Shown: positions 51,316-59,856 of the stretch, piece by piece | How positions within the stretch are numbered: the first letter of the stretch is position 1 | Layout: the number at the start of each line of letters is the position of its first letter | DNA from: Deltaproteobacteria bacterium GWC2_55_46 | GTDB lineage: Bacteria > Desulfobacterota > GWC2-55-46 | Assembly: GCA_001595385.3 (NCBI GenBank) | Contig: LVEI03000001.1 | Coordinates: 434,001-498,000, forward strand | Length of the DNA stretch: 64,000 nucleotides | Direction of reading: 5' to 3' | The notes under the pieces: model-generated | The model's database searches: none | Seen by the model: the letters and a program-made list of their open reading frames with translations, nothing else | Told to the model about the DNA's origin: nothing | Made by a program: the position numbers and the translations under genes

Positions 51316-52980
51316 TTAATAGACCTCGTTAAAAACGCTCAGAACATGCGGCAGGAGCTGCTTTTTCCTTGAGATCACATTTTTAAGCTCAAATACGCTC
51401 TCCTTGAGCCTCGGGTAATCGAGCTTGCAGATGACCTCCTTTTCGCCGGTGGCCAGAAGAAGCGATGTGCCAAGGGTGATATCCGTAACGAGCAGAGCGG
51501 AGAGCTTCAACTCCTTTTTATCCCGGGCCTTGACGAGCTCGTCCATGAGCTTTTGCGCCTCTGAATGGAACTCGTCGAAGCCGATAGTCTCGACCTGGCC
51601 GATGCCGAACTTCTTGCCCTTGGCCTCGAATACCTTGAAGTCGCTCCCGACGACCGCCTCCGGCCCCCTCTTGCTTATGCTCGCCGTCGAGCCGAAGATT
51701 TCTGCCCCGTATGTGTTATGGTCAAGGCCCGCCCTCTCCTCAAGCCATTTGACTATTTCCCTGTCGCGCTCCGTGGTCGTGGGCGACCTCAGTATCACGG
51801 TGTCAGAAAGGACCCCTCCGAGGAGGATACCGGCTACCTCCTTCTTTATGGGGGCGTCCTTCCTCCTGTAGAGCTCGGATACGAGCGTCGAGGTAGAGCC
51901 GACAGGCTCGCAGATGAAGGATATGGGCAGCGTGCAGTTGAAATTGCCTATCCTGTGGTGGTCGACGACCTCGACTATATTTACCTTCTCCGCCCCGTCC
52001 ACGGCCTGCGAAATCTCGTTATGGTCGACGAGGACCAGGTTCGTGCCGGCGGGCTTCAATATGTCGGACTTTGTTATGACGCCCTGCATGACCCCGTTCC
52101 CGTCGAGGACTATCAGCCCGGCCGCGGCGGCGGCCTTTGACTTTAAGCTCTCGACCAGGTCATCCGGAGATACAGTCTCAAAGCTCCTCTCGCATACCAT
52201 GTAAGCCGGGGTGCTGACCCTCACGAGGATCGAGGTCGTGGCCGAGTCGAAAGGAGATACTATTATGCTTACGCCGCGCTCTTTCGCCGCCTTCACAACG
52301 CATTCATCAACGTCGAAGCCGCCTGATATGATGAGAAGGCCGACGCCCTTCTCAACGGCCCTCTTCTGTATATCAGCCCTGTCGCCGACTATCAGGGCGC
52401 ACTTGCCGGGGTCCTCCTGACCGAGTATGTAAAGGAAGGCCTCCTCTGACATCGCGCCGATGTAGACTGTGAGTGTTATCTCTTTAGAGCCGAGGGTGTC
52501 GTTTTTGACCCTCGCGCCAAGGGTTGCGATGATATTTCCAAGCGAGGTAGTGACCTCTATCGAGTGCTCGGCCTCAAGATACCTCTTGGCAAGCTCCATG
52601 AGGGTGAGTACGCCCTTGGGCCTGCCGTCCCCGTCGAGCACCGGCATGAACCTGACCTGCTCCTCCCTCATAAGCTCAAGGACCTTGTGGAATGGGGTCT
52701 GCTCTGTAACTGTGACGACCCCGGTTGACATGATGTCCTTTGCCCTGGGATGCACGTCCGAGATATACCTTGGAGGCTCGACGTTATTGTACTTGAGTAT
52801 GAACTCGGTCTGCGGGTTCAGGTCACCGGCGCGGGCCGGGACGAACGCCCCCTCGCCGAGGGCGCTCTTAAGCTCCGCAAGGCCTATGGCAGAGCAGACA
52901 GAATCAGAATCAGGGTTCTTGTGTCCGATAACGTATACCGCTTCCTTAGCCATTGACGCCGCTTTTTCCTTTCCGTCCAT
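51316..52980 (-). CDS. ppaC: CBS/DRTGG-domain family II inorganic pyrophosphatase
   Basis: Manganese-dependent pyrophosphatase of the DHH family. Catalytic motifs GHKNPDSDSV and VDHHRIGN are present in the split phosphoesterase domain. Inserted between them are two CBS domains (one from about residue 75 and one near 250-310, the latter with ITKSDIL) flanking a DRTGG domain (about residues 190-240). These inserts bind adenine nucleotides and regulate activity. A length of 554 is right for this long form. It hydrolyses PPi to phosphate, driving biosynthesis. An ATG at 52953 is an alternative start. Confidence 0.93.
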   Translation of the reverse strand: MDGKEKAASMAKEAVYVIGHKNPDSDSVCSAIGLAELKSALGEGAFVPARAGDLNPQTEFILKYNNVEPPRYISDVHPRAKDIMSTGVVTVTEQTPFHKVLELMREEQVRFMPVLDGDGRPKGVLTLMELAKRYLEAEHSIEVTTSLGNIIATLGARVKNDTLGSKEITLTVYIGAMSEEAFLYILGQEDPGKCALIVGDRADIQKRAVEKGVGLLIISGGFDVDECVVKAAKERGVSIIVSPFDSATTSILVRVSTPAYMVCERSFETVSPDDLVESLKSKAAAAAGLIVLDGNGVMQGVITKSDILKPAGTNLVLVDHNEISQAVDGAEKVNIVEVVDHHRIGNFNCTLPISFICEPVGSTSTLVSELYRRKDAPIKKEVAGILLGGVLSDTVILRSPTTTERDREIVKWLEERAGLDHNTYGAEIFGSTASISKRGPEAVVGSDFKVFEAKGKKFGIGQVETIGFDEFHSEAQKLMDELVKARDKKELKLSALLVTDITLGTSLLLATGEKEVICKLDYPRLKESVFELKNVISRKKQLLPHVLSVFNEVY

Positions 52981-53150
52981 AACTTATTAGTTTATTTAGG
53001 ATTTTAACCCTTTGTACCGCTTCAGGCAACAGAAAACGCTTTGTATGAGGGAGGTATTACCTCCTCACCTTACTCCTGTCACCCATGGGGAGAGGATATA
53101 AAATAAAAATACCGCGACAGCCGGTATAGCCGCGGCATCAGGTCTTTATA

Positions 53151-54737
53151 TTATAGACTGTGCTCTTTGGTCCTGTTGAAGACGATATCCGGCCACTGCT
53201 CTATCGTGTAGTTGAGCTGCCACTCGCTCGGCGCGAGGTAGGTAAGGTTCCCCTCGGTATCCCTCGCAAGGCGCATGACGTTTTTCTTCTCGAACTCTTC
53301 TATCTTCTTTCTCTCCCCGTCTATCCAGCGCGCCCTCTGCGCCTCTACACCTTCATATGCGGCCTCTACACCGTACTCGTCCCTGAGCCTCGCTATCGTC
53401 ACGTCGAACTGAAGCGCCCCAACGGCCCCGAGTATGTAGTCGTTCCCCATAAGGGGCCTGAAGACCTGGACAGCGCCCTCTTCGGTCAGCTGCTCAAGCC
53501 CCTTCTGCAATTGCTTTACCTTGAGCGGGTTCTTGAGTATAACGCGCCTGAAGTGCTCCGGGGCGAAGCTCGGTATGCCGGTGAACTTCAAGGGCTCTTT
53601 TTCGGTGAATGTATCGCCTATCTTTATCGTGCCGTGGTTGTGTATGCCGATGATGTCTCCTGAGAAGGCCTCTTCGACGTTCGTCCTGTCCTGCGCCATG
53701 AATATGGTGGCGTTCGATAGTATCAGCTCTTTGCCTATCCTGTGGTGCATGACCCTCATGCCGCGTGTGAACCTGCCCGAGCATATCCTTATGAAGGCGA
53801 TCCTGTCCCTGTGCGCCGGGTCCATGTTCGCCTGTATCTTGAAGGCGAAGCCGGTAAAGGGCTCTTCATACGGCGACACTATCCTTTCGACGGCGGCCCT
53901 GGGGCCGGGGGATGGGGCAAGCTCTACAAAGGCGTCGAGGAGTTCCTTAACGCCAAAGTTGTTGATGGCGCTCCCGAAGAATACCGGCGACTGGCTGCCC
54001 TTCAGGTAATCCCCGATGTCGAACGGGTTTGCCGCGCCATGCAGGAGCTCTATATCGTGCCTCAGTTCCGCGGCCTGTTTTCCCACCAGTTCATCGAGCC
54101 TGGGGTCGGCGATGTCGGTTATGACGATGCCGTCGGCGTCCCTCTTCTCCTGTCCAGGGGTAAACAGGTGCAGCTCCTTCTTGTAGAGGTTATAGACCCC
54201 CTTGAAGGCCTTGCCAGAGCCAATGGGCCATGAAAGAGGGGTACATTCAATTTGAAGCTTATCCTCGATCTGGGAGAGTATATCGAGCGGGTCCATGCCC
54301 TCGCGGTCGAGCTTGTTGATGAAGGTGATGACAGGGGTGTTCCTCATGCGGCATACGCCCATGAGCTTCTCGGTCTGCGGCTCAACGCCCTTTGCGGAGT
54401 CTATGACCATGAGGGCGCTGTCTACGGCAGTCAAGACCCTGTAGGTATCCTCCGAGAAGTCCTGGTGGCCTGGGGTGTCGAGAAGGTTCACCTCAAAATC
54501 ACGGTAATTGAACTTCATCACCGAGGTGGTAACGGAGATGCCCCTCTCCTTCTCAATCGCCATCCAGTCGCTCGTGGCGTGGCGTGAGGCCTTCCTTGCC
54601 TTGACCGCGCCCGCGAGCTGAATGGCCCCGCCGTAAAGGAGGAGCTTTTCAGTGAGCGTGGTCTTACCGGCGTCCGGGTGGCTTATTATGCCGAAGGTCC
54701 TGCGCCTGTCGACCTCTTTTTGGAAATGCTTTGCCAT
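53151..54737 (-). CDS. prfC: Peptide chain release factor 3
   Basis: GTPase that recycles RF1/RF2 from the ribosome. The G1 motif [11 protein letters not shown]3 LDTPGHQDF and G4 [10 protein letters not shown] are intact. The long N-terminal extension of the frame (to 54785) is not conserved; the ATG at 54737 with AGAGAAG upstream begins the real protein of 528 residues, as in Escherichia coli RF3. It is a single gene downstream of a terminator. The DTFTEKEP and [15 protein letters not shown] regions fit the RF3 C terminus. Confidence 0.94.
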   Translation of the reverse strand: MAKHFQKEVDRRRTFGIISHPDAGKTTLTEKLLLYGGAIQLAGAVKARKASRHATSDWMAIEKERGISVTTSVMKFNYRDFEVNLLDTPGHQDFSEDTYRVLTAVDSALMVIDSAKGVEPQTEKLMGVCRMRNTPVITFINKLDREGMDPLDILSQIEDKLQIECTPLSWPIGSGKAFKGVYNLYKKELHLFTPGQEKRDADGIVITDIADPRLDELVGKQAAELRHDIELLHGAANPFDIGDYLKGSQSPVFFGSAINNFGVKELLDAFVELAPSPGPRAAVERIVSPYEEPFTGFAFKIQANMDPAHRDRIAFIRICSGRFTRGMRVMHHRIGKELILSNATIFMAQDRTNVEEAFSGDIIGIHNHGTIKIGDTFTEKEPLKFTGIPSFAPEHFRRVILKNPLKVKQLQKGLEQLTEEGAVQVFRPLMGNDYILGAVGALQFDVTIARLRDEYGVEAAYEGVEAQRARWIDGERKKIEEFEKKNVMRLARDTEGNLTYLAPSEWQLNYTIEQWPDIVFNRTKEHSL

Positions 54738-54765
54738 CTTCTCTTTCTGCTTTAAGGAATAAAAA

Positions 54766-54786
54766 AATGGGCCTGGGAGGCCCATT
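54766..54786 (-). terminator. Terminator between the zinc transporter and prfC
   Basis: A 9-bp stem (54766-54774 with 54778-54786) followed on the minus strand by a run of seven T residues (54761-54767). It ends the ZIP transporter transcript just before the prfC start. Confidence 0.75.
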
Positions 54787-54887
54787 AATTATCAGGGATT
54801 ATACAATATCGGGGTAAAGGGGTCAACGGAGAAAGCGTTTGGGCAGCCGGAAATCCCCAAACCATGCCTTGCTGTCTGAGCTTCCTT

Positions 54888-55787
54888 TCACTTCATCAAG
54901 AGCAGGCTCAACGCCATCAGCCCCATCCCTGACACAAGCCCGAATATGCTGTCATGCCCTTTGCCGTATGCCCGGCTCGTGGGCAGGAGGCCGTCAAGGC
55001 TGATATAGACCATGACGCCGGCTATGCCGCCGAACATGACCCCCATTACCTGCGGAGGCACTCCCCCGCCGTTGCCGACGATCAACCAAAGTATAAGGTA
55101 GGCCGCTATCGCGCCGACAGGCTCCGCAAGCCCGCTCAATACCGAATATGCAAATGCCTTGCGCCGGTTCCCGGTAGCGTAATAGATGGGCACCGACACG
55201 CTTATGCCCTCGGGGATATTGTGGAGCGCTATCGCTACGGCTATGGCTATTCCTACGCCAGGGCTTTGCAGGGCGGCTAAAAATGTAGCGAGCCCCTCAG
55301 GAAAGTTGTGTATCGCTATCGCCAGGGCCGTAAAGAGGCCCATGCGAAGGAGCCTTGTATTGTGTTTGCCGTGGTCGTGCATGCCTGAATCGGCATTTCG
55401 CGAGCCTTCTGCTATTGCAGCGAAATCCGGCATTGGAGCGGATGAATTATGCAGCGGCGCCGTCTCGGCGTTAGGGTGCGTCTCATGGGGGTTCTTCGCC
55501 GCCGGGACAAGATTATCTATAAGGCCGATAAGCAGAATGCCGCCGAAAAAAGAAGCAGCGTTGACCCAGTGCCCCCAATAGCCCCCGTAAGCGTCGGTGA
55601 GCGCGCTGGTCCCCTTTACGAATATCTCTACAAAAGAAACATATAGCATGACCCCTGCGGAGAAGCCGGTCGATACCGAAAGAAACCGGTAGTTCGTCCG
55701 CCTCGCGAAAAAAGCTATCGCACTGCCGATGCCGGTTGCCATGCCAGCAAGGACCGTAAGCCCCAGCGCAAACCAGATATCCGTCAT
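54888..55787 (-). CDS. zupT: ZIP-family zinc/metal transporter
   Basis: Eight predicted helices with the ZIP signature in TM4-TM5: [16 protein letters not shown] and [17 protein letters not shown], both carrying the metal-coordinating HNxPEG motif. A histidine-rich loop ([16 protein letters not shown]) between TM3 and TM4 is typical. It imports zinc or other divalent metals across the inner membrane. Length of 299 is close to ZupT. The upstream region is divergent from the outer-membrane protein gene at 56103. Substrate preference beyond zinc is not visible. Confidence 0.9.
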   Translation of the reverse strand: MTDIWFALGLTVLAGMATGIGSAIAFFARRTNYRFLSVSTGFSAGVMLYVSFVEIFVKGTSALTDAYGGYWGHWVNAASFFGGILLIGLIDNLVPAAKNPHETHPNAETAPLHNSSAPMPDFAAIAEGSRNADSGMHDHGKHNTRLLRMGLFTALAIAIHNFPEGLATFLAALQSPGVGIAIAVAIALHNIPEGISVSVPIYYATGNRRKAFAYSVLSGLAEPVGAIAAYLILWLIVGNGGGVPPQVMGVMFGGIAGVMVYISLDGLLPTSRAYGKGHDSIFGLVSGMGLMALSLLLMK

Positions 55788-56102
55788 ATCATACCTCCGG
55801 GAACCTCGCTCTTGTTCAACTCACCTCCTCATCATTTTATATCATTTTTTGATTTTAAATGGGGCGAGGCAAAAAAAACCGCGCCGCGCGATAAGGGAAG
55901 GAAGCTTTAGCGAGCGCCTCAAAAGTCCGACAGGTTGCCAAAAAGGCCTTCAAAAGACGTGTTCAGGCTTTAACCCTTAACCCGATTTATAAAGGCCGCT
56001 CCCTTGACGGGCAGGAAAACGCCCTTTATCTTTATATTGATTACGACGGCGCCATAAGTGTCCGTCTGGCCAGCATAAGACACACCTTCAGGAGGTAATC
56101 AG
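55788..56102. other. Intergenic region between zupT and the outer-membrane protein gene
   Basis: About 315 bases without a supported gene. It includes an A-tract next to a GC-rich palindromic stretch (CGCGCCGCGCG, near 55880-55890) and a ribosome site (AGGAGG) just before 56103. It should hold the two divergent promoters. No known regulatory RNA is recognised. Confidence 0.4.
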
Positions 56103-56654
56103 ATGGAAAGATCCGCAATCAAAGCTCTGCTTGAGACTGCGAATAAAATAAAGACGCTCGCCATCTCCGTCTTCATATTCGTTGCCCTTTTTGCTGGAAA
56201 CGCGCTTGCAGAAGATGCGTCCGCAGATCTCTCTGACTCAATGCCTGCCGGAAACTTCCGCGCCGGCATAGGCGCCGGCATACCTTACGGCGGCATAGGC
56301 GCCAACCTCGAGGCTATCATGGGAAGGTACTTTGCCGCCACAGCCGGGGCAGGCGTACTGGACGGCGAGCTTGGATGGGTCGGGGGCTTGAGGCTCTATC
56401 CACTTGGAAGGGACTCGGAGGTCTCCCCGAGGCTTTCAGCCTATTACGGGACTGTCGCGGTCATCGAATGGTCAAACGGCGGCAAGGAAACTGACACAGG
56501 CATCGCATACGCGATTGGAGCGGATTGGAGGCCCCAGCCCTCTTACAGCGCGGATATTGAGCTACTCTATATAGATTACGACACGCCCCAGGGATTTACC
56601 AGAGAAGATGACGAAGACCTCAAGGCGGTGGTAGGGTTTGGGTTTTATTTCTGA
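56103..56654 (+). CDS. Exported outer-membrane-like protein, unknown function
   Basis: A signal peptide (LAISVFIFVALFAGNALA) is followed by about 145 residues of beta-rich sequence with repeated glycines (GAGIPYGGIGANLEAIMG, YFAATAGAGVLDGEL, GGLRLYPLG). The C terminus ends in VVGFGFYF, a Phe-terminated strand as in small eight-stranded outer-membrane barrels. ATG at 56103 has AGGAGG at the right distance. It stands alone, with a repeat-rich region downstream. I do not recognise a defined family. Confidence 0.65.
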   Translation: MERSAIKALLETANKIKTLAISVFIFVALFAGNALAEDASADLSDSMPAGNFRAGIGAGIPYGGIGANLEAIMGRYFAATAGAGVLDGELGWVGGLRLYPLGRDSEVSPRLSAYYGTVAVIEWSNGGKETDTGIAYAIGADWRPQPSYSADIELLYIDYDTPQGFTREDDEDLKAVVGFGFYF

Positions 56655-56783
56655 CAAAATCACCCTGGTTCATGGCTTTAGCATTTGTCTTTCATACAAA
56701 CGGGGCATAAGCGAAGCGAGCATAAGGCTGGAGGCGGGGCGAGCGAGGAGGATGGAGGCAGAGAGCGAGCGTAGCCTTTGCCC

Positions 56784-56910
56784 AAGGCGGCAGGTTCGAA
56801 AAACAGTCGGCTGAAAGCCCGCCTGAAATCTCCCCCTTTTCCAAAGGGGGAGTAAGGGGGATTATAAACCCTTCAAAGATAATCTCCCCTGCCCCCTCTT
56901 TAGGAAAGAG
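56784..56910 (+). repeat. Dispersed composite repeat, copy 2, with C-run hairpins
   Basis: The first 32 bases (56784-56815) are the perfect reverse complement of 4781-4812. They are followed by two C-run/G-run palindromic stretches (near 56831-56850 and 56888-56914) of the kind seen around the DUF559 gene (CCCCCTTTTCCAAAGGGGG). No gene lies between them, so this copy is repeat only. Confidence 0.75.
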
Positions 56911-56916
56911 GGGGAC

Positions 56917-56955
56917 CAGCTTGGTAGGGTGCGCTGTGCGCACCCTACCAAGCTG
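56917..56955. repeat. REP-like palindrome 1
   Basis: A perfect 18-base inverted repeat around a TGT centre, with the core GGTAGGGTGCGC. It belongs to the same family as the palindromes at 57059-57087 and 58497-58550, which all share GTGCGC. Confidence 0.8.
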
Positions 56956-57295
56956 ACATAGGGTGGTTTAGCGTGGTCTCAGACCCGACCGGCGCGGCTT
57001 TTGGGCCCTGGCAGCCGAAAAAAGGCAAATAGGATAAGACAAAACAAAGTGGTCAAATATATATGGTGCGCAGAGCGCACCATATATGACTGTAAAGAAA
57101 TCCAGACAGCCTTCATCTCCCGACATCATTCGCCCCATCGCATGTAACTCACTGATTTATCATGAAAATCCTTTCAAATGGCACTCTTCTGGTTTGTCGG
57201 TATTCATTACACGCCGCTTCAGTAACTCAGCGTCGCAGTTATCTTAACAAAAAAACCATCATGATATTAAGCAGTTAGAGGCAGCTGGCACTCTC
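56956..57295. other. Non-coding region upstream of the PEP-CTERM gene
   Basis: No gene is supported. It includes the REP palindrome at 57059-57087 and an AT-rich stretch toward the sigma-54 promoter at 57296. Together with the repeats before and after the gene it forms a repeat-rich islet. Confidence 0.45.
57059..57087. repeat. REP-like palindrome 2
   Basis: A perfect 13-base inverted repeat (ATATATGGTGCGC and its complement) around AGA. It shares the GGTGCGC core with the palindromes at 56917 and 58497. Confidence 0.78.
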
Positions 57296-57311
57296 CGGCA
57301 CGCAATTTGCT
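57296..57311 (+). promoter_or_regulatory. Sigma-54 promoter of the PEP-CTERM gene
   Basis: CGGCACG-CAAT-TTGCT matches the -24/-12 consensus, with GG (57297-57298) and GC (57309-57310) exactly ten bases apart. Transcription would start near 57322, 29 bases before the ATG. PEP-CTERM/exosortase systems are often run by a sigma-54 activator (PrsR), so this fits known regulation. Confidence 0.75.
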
Positions 57312-57350
57312 TATTAATCCTATCGACTACCGAAAAAAAGGAGAGCGAAG

Positions 57351-58172
57351 ATGAAGAGACTGTTCATGCTGTCTGCAATGGCGATTGCGCTTACTGCTGC
57401 AAGCGAGGCCGGTGCAATATCAATAACCCAGACCAACAGCGCCTCAGCTCTCGGAGCCGCGCTTGGCGGTGTTACCGTGACATCGGTTTCAGGCGACGCC
57501 AGCCAGTTCGGCACATTCACAAACTCTTCCGGGCTCTGGGGCATTGGAAGCGGCGTAGTCCTCTCGACCGGAAATGTCAACAATTACAATGACGGGCCGA
57601 ATACGATTGGAAGTAAGAGTACGAATTACGGTACCGCAGGACAGGCAGACCTTACTGGACTGGCGGGATATACAACTTATGACGCCGCGCTGCTGCTCTT
57701 CGATTTCGTGGCAGGCAACACCCAGTTCAGCTTTGATTTTGTTTTCGGCTCAGACGAATACCCCGAATATGTAGGTTCCCAGTTCAATGATGTGTTCGGG
57801 GCGTTTTTTGGCGGAGCTGGGGGCACCAATGTCACTTACGATCAGTTTGGGAACCCTATTACGATAAATTCGGCCTGGATGAGCAGTCCCACAGGCACAG
57901 AGCTTGACGGCGCAACCATCCTGCTTTCTACAACAGTCGGAGGCCTCACCGTCGGCAATACCTATTCTCTCATGTTCGGTATTGCGGACACCTATGACCA
58001 CATCTACGACAGCACTGTCTACATCAGCAACTTCAGGTTCACGAGCGGGCAGGATGTGGGCACGAACCCGACCCAGAACAATCCGGTTCCTGAGCCCTCC
58101 ACGATTATCCTCCTCGGCACAGGGCTTGCCGGACTCGGCTACTATGCCAGGAAGAGACAGAGGAAGTCATAA
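57351..58172 (+). CDS. PEP-CTERM protein with choice-of-anchor-L-like domain
   Basis: Signal peptide (MKRLFMLSAMAIALTAAS), then a ~200-residue extracellular domain (GVTVTSVSGDASQFGTFTNS, FDFVFGSDEYPEYVGSQFND, GADVFGAFFGG-type segment FNDVFGAFFGGAGG) as in choice-of-anchor L proteins. The C terminus carries VPEPSTIILLGTGLAG, a membrane helix and the basic tail RKRQRKS. That is the PEP-CTERM signal recognised and cut by exosortase during export to the cell surface or exopolysaccharide. A strong ribosome site (AAGGAGAG) precedes the ATG. No exosortase gene is in the window. Confidence 0.9.
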   Translation: MKRLFMLSAMAIALTAASEAGAISITQTNSASALGAALGGVTVTSVSGDASQFGTFTNSSGLWGIGSGVVLSTGNVNNYNDGPNTIGSKSTNYGTAGQADLTGLAGYTTYDAALLLFDFVAGNTQFSFDFVFGSDEYPEYVGSQFNDVFGAFFGGAGGTNVTYDQFGNPITINSAWMSSPTGTELDGATILLSTTVGGLTVGNTYSLMFGIADTYDHIYDSTVYISNFRFTSGQDVGTNPTQNNPVPEPSTIILLGTGLAGLGYYARKRQRKS

Positions 58173-58247
58173 TAGACCGGCAAGTCTCGCTGTTTTTGAT
58201 ACGGAAGCTTCAGGCCAGCTTCGTAGATACCGTTTTGCCTGTCAAGC

Positions 58248-58468
58248 CTAAATTGATCCAATTTTTGGATTGAACGGCTTTCGGGTTTTTATTACGCCAT
58301 AGATTATGTGAACTAGTTTCCTCATCACGGCGCAGACGATGACTTTGCCGTTTTTGCTGTTCTCCTTGAGGCGGCGTTGGAAAACTGAGACGACCGGATT
58401 GAATCTCTTCTTAGCCTCGCGTTGCCTGTCTTACAGAGCCGTGGTTTGCCTTTCACGGATGTGCCTGA
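58248..58468 (-). pseudogene. IS110-family transposase remnant (C-terminal part)
   Basis: Read from 58468 downward in one frame, the sequence encodes SGTSVKGKPRLCKTGNARLR. A second frame then continues with RFNPVVSVFQRRLKE, KVIVCAVMRKLVHIIYGV and KPFNPK before TAG at 58248. Both parts match the C-terminal end of IS110/IS1111 transposases. About ten residues are missing between them together with a frameshift, and the N-terminal two thirds of the gene are absent. It is a dead fragment of an insertion sequence. Confidence 0.8.
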
Positions 58469-58496
58469 GATTTTGTCCCGATGTTTTATATTTTTT

Positions 58497-58550
58497 AATG
58501 GTGCGCAGAGCGCACCCTACGAAGCTGTAGGGTGCGCTCTGCGCACCATT
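58497..58550. repeat. REP-like palindrome 3, perfect 24-base arms
   Basis: An exact 24-base inverted repeat (58497-58520 with 58527-58550) around a six-base centre. It includes GGTGCGCAGAGCGCACC, itself a palindrome, giving a complex hairpin. It lies next to the IS110 remnant. Confidence 0.85.
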
Positions 58551-58606
58551 TTTTACTCTGCCTCTATGCCATTAAACTCAATAACGCCTCCGCCCCAATC
58601 CGGAGA

Positions 58607-59095
58607 TTACGGCGTCGCGCACTCGGAGGGACTGCCTTTTATCTTCTCAATGGTGTGATTCAAGGCTGGCATTACTACGGCGAGGTTCTCCCTTACGGCC
58701 CTGGGGCTTCCGGGTAGGTTTATTATAAGCGAACACTTCCTTATCCCGCAGACAGCGCGGGATATCATGGCGTTTGGCGTCTTCTTGAGGCTCTCGGCAC
58801 GCATGGCCTCTGCCATGCCGGGTAGCTCCCTTTCTATCACCGCCTTTGTGGCCTCAGGCGTAACGTCCCTGGGAGTCACCCCCGTGCCGCCGGTCGTAAG
58901 TATCAGATCGTATCCGATGTCGGCGTATTCGATGAGCTTGGCCTTTATAACGTCGACCTCGTCAGGGATGACCTCATAGGCCTTTACCTCGGCGGGGAGC
59001 TCTTTTATCATGCGCTCTATCTCCCTGCCGCTTAAGTCCTCCCTCTCCCCGCGAGCTCCCTTGTCGCTCATTGTGAGTATGCCTACGGTTACCAT
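58607..59095 (-). CDS. mog: Molybdenum cofactor biosynthesis protein MogA/MoaB
   Basis: Adenylates molybdopterin before molybdenum insertion. The MoCF-binding motif TTGGTGVTPRDVTPEAT, the start VGILTMSDKGARGEREDLSG and GSPRAVRENL are typical of the MogA/MoaB family. The frame opens at 59131, but ATG at 59095, preceded by GAGG and just after the moaE stop, is the better start (162 residues). It is the last gene of the cluster that contains moaD and moaE. Confidence 0.9.
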   Translation of the reverse strand: MVTVGILTMSDKGARGEREDLSGREIERMIKELPAEVKAYEVIPDEVDVIKAKLIEYADIGYDLILTTGGTGVTPRDVTPEATKAVIERELPGMAEAMRAESLKKTPNAMISRAVCGIRKCSLIINLPGSPRAVRENLAVVMPALNHTIEKIKGSPSECATP

Positions 59096-59102
59096 ATCTT
59101 CC

Positions 59103-59528
59103 TCACGGCGTCTCAGAGACCCAGACATCACCCTTGCCTGTCGTCTCGCGCTTCCATATCGGGGTCGTCCTCTTAAGCTCTGTTATCGCCCACTCGCAGG
59201 CCATGAAGGCGTCGTTACGGTGGGCCGACGCGGCGACTATAAGGACGATGTTCTCCCCTATATCGATCTTGCCGACCCTGTGGACTATGCCAATCTCTAT
59301 AATGTCGAAGTTCTTAAGCGCCCTCTCCCTTATATCGGCAAGCTTCTTCTCGGCCATGCCGGGGTAGTGCTCGAAATCGAGGCCTGTTATGGTCTCACCC
59401 TTCGAGAAATCGCGCGCGGCCCCTAAAAAGACGACCACGCCTCCGATGCCCTTTGAGGCGGCCATGACCAGCTCTACCTCTTTATCTATCGAAAAGTCCT
59501 CATTCTGTATCCTTGCGAGCTGAGACAT
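59103..59528 (-). CDS. moaE: Molybdopterin synthase large subunit MoaE
   Basis: Forms the dithiolene of molybdopterin together with MoaD. Conserved segments GIGGVVVFLGAARDFSKGE, LDFEHYPGMAEKKL, VHRVGKIDIGENIVLIVAASAHR and KRTTPIWKRE are present, including the active-site lysines near the C terminus. Length of 141 is normal. It follows moaD by 79 bases; the gap has a fragment of the common GTGAGCGAAGCGAAGC-type repeat. mogA follows after seven bases. Confidence 0.94.
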   Translation of the reverse strand: MSQLARIQNEDFSIDKEVELVMAASKGIGGVVVFLGAARDFSKGETITGLDFEHYPGMAEKKLADIRERALKNFDIIEIGIVHRVGKIDIGENIVLIVAASAHRNDAFMACEWAITELKRTTPIWKRETTGKGDVWVSETP

Positions 59529-59607
59529 TTTTCATCCCTGAGAAAATTTTTGTTAAGGAATCTCTGATTAATTCGCGATTGTACGTCATTGTGAGCGAAG
59601 CGAAGCA

Positions 59608-59856
59608 CTACCCGCCTGAGAACGGGGGCAGAAAGCCCACCTCGTCACCGTCTGTAACAATGGTGTCGTTCCTGGCGAACTCCTGGTTAACCGCGATAAG
59701 GAGTGAGCGGCTGTCGATAAGCGTCGAAAGCCCCGGAAAATCCCTCTTTATAAAAGACTTAAGCTCCTCCACTGTGATGGGGGAGCTTACATCGTACTCC
59801 TTGACCTCTGTTTTTGCCAGCCCCTTGAGCATGGCGAAGAACCTTACCGTTATCAT
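59608..59856 (-). CDS. moaD: Molybdopterin synthase sulfur carrier MoaD
   Basis: An 82-residue ubiquitin-fold carrier ending in FLPPFSGG, the Gly-Gly tail that carries the thiocarboxylate. The start VRFFAMLKGLAKTEV and EFARNDTIVTDGDEVGFLPP are typical of MoaD. ATG at 59856 overlaps the stop of the large GAF-domain gene (ATGA, four bases), so it is coupled to it. The MoeB-like enzyme of the sulfur island is a candidate activator. Confidence 0.92.
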   Translation of the reverse strand: MITVRFFAMLKGLAKTEVKEYDVSSPITVEELKSFIKRDFPGLSTLIDSRSLLIAVNQEFARNDTIVTDGDEVGFLPPFSGG

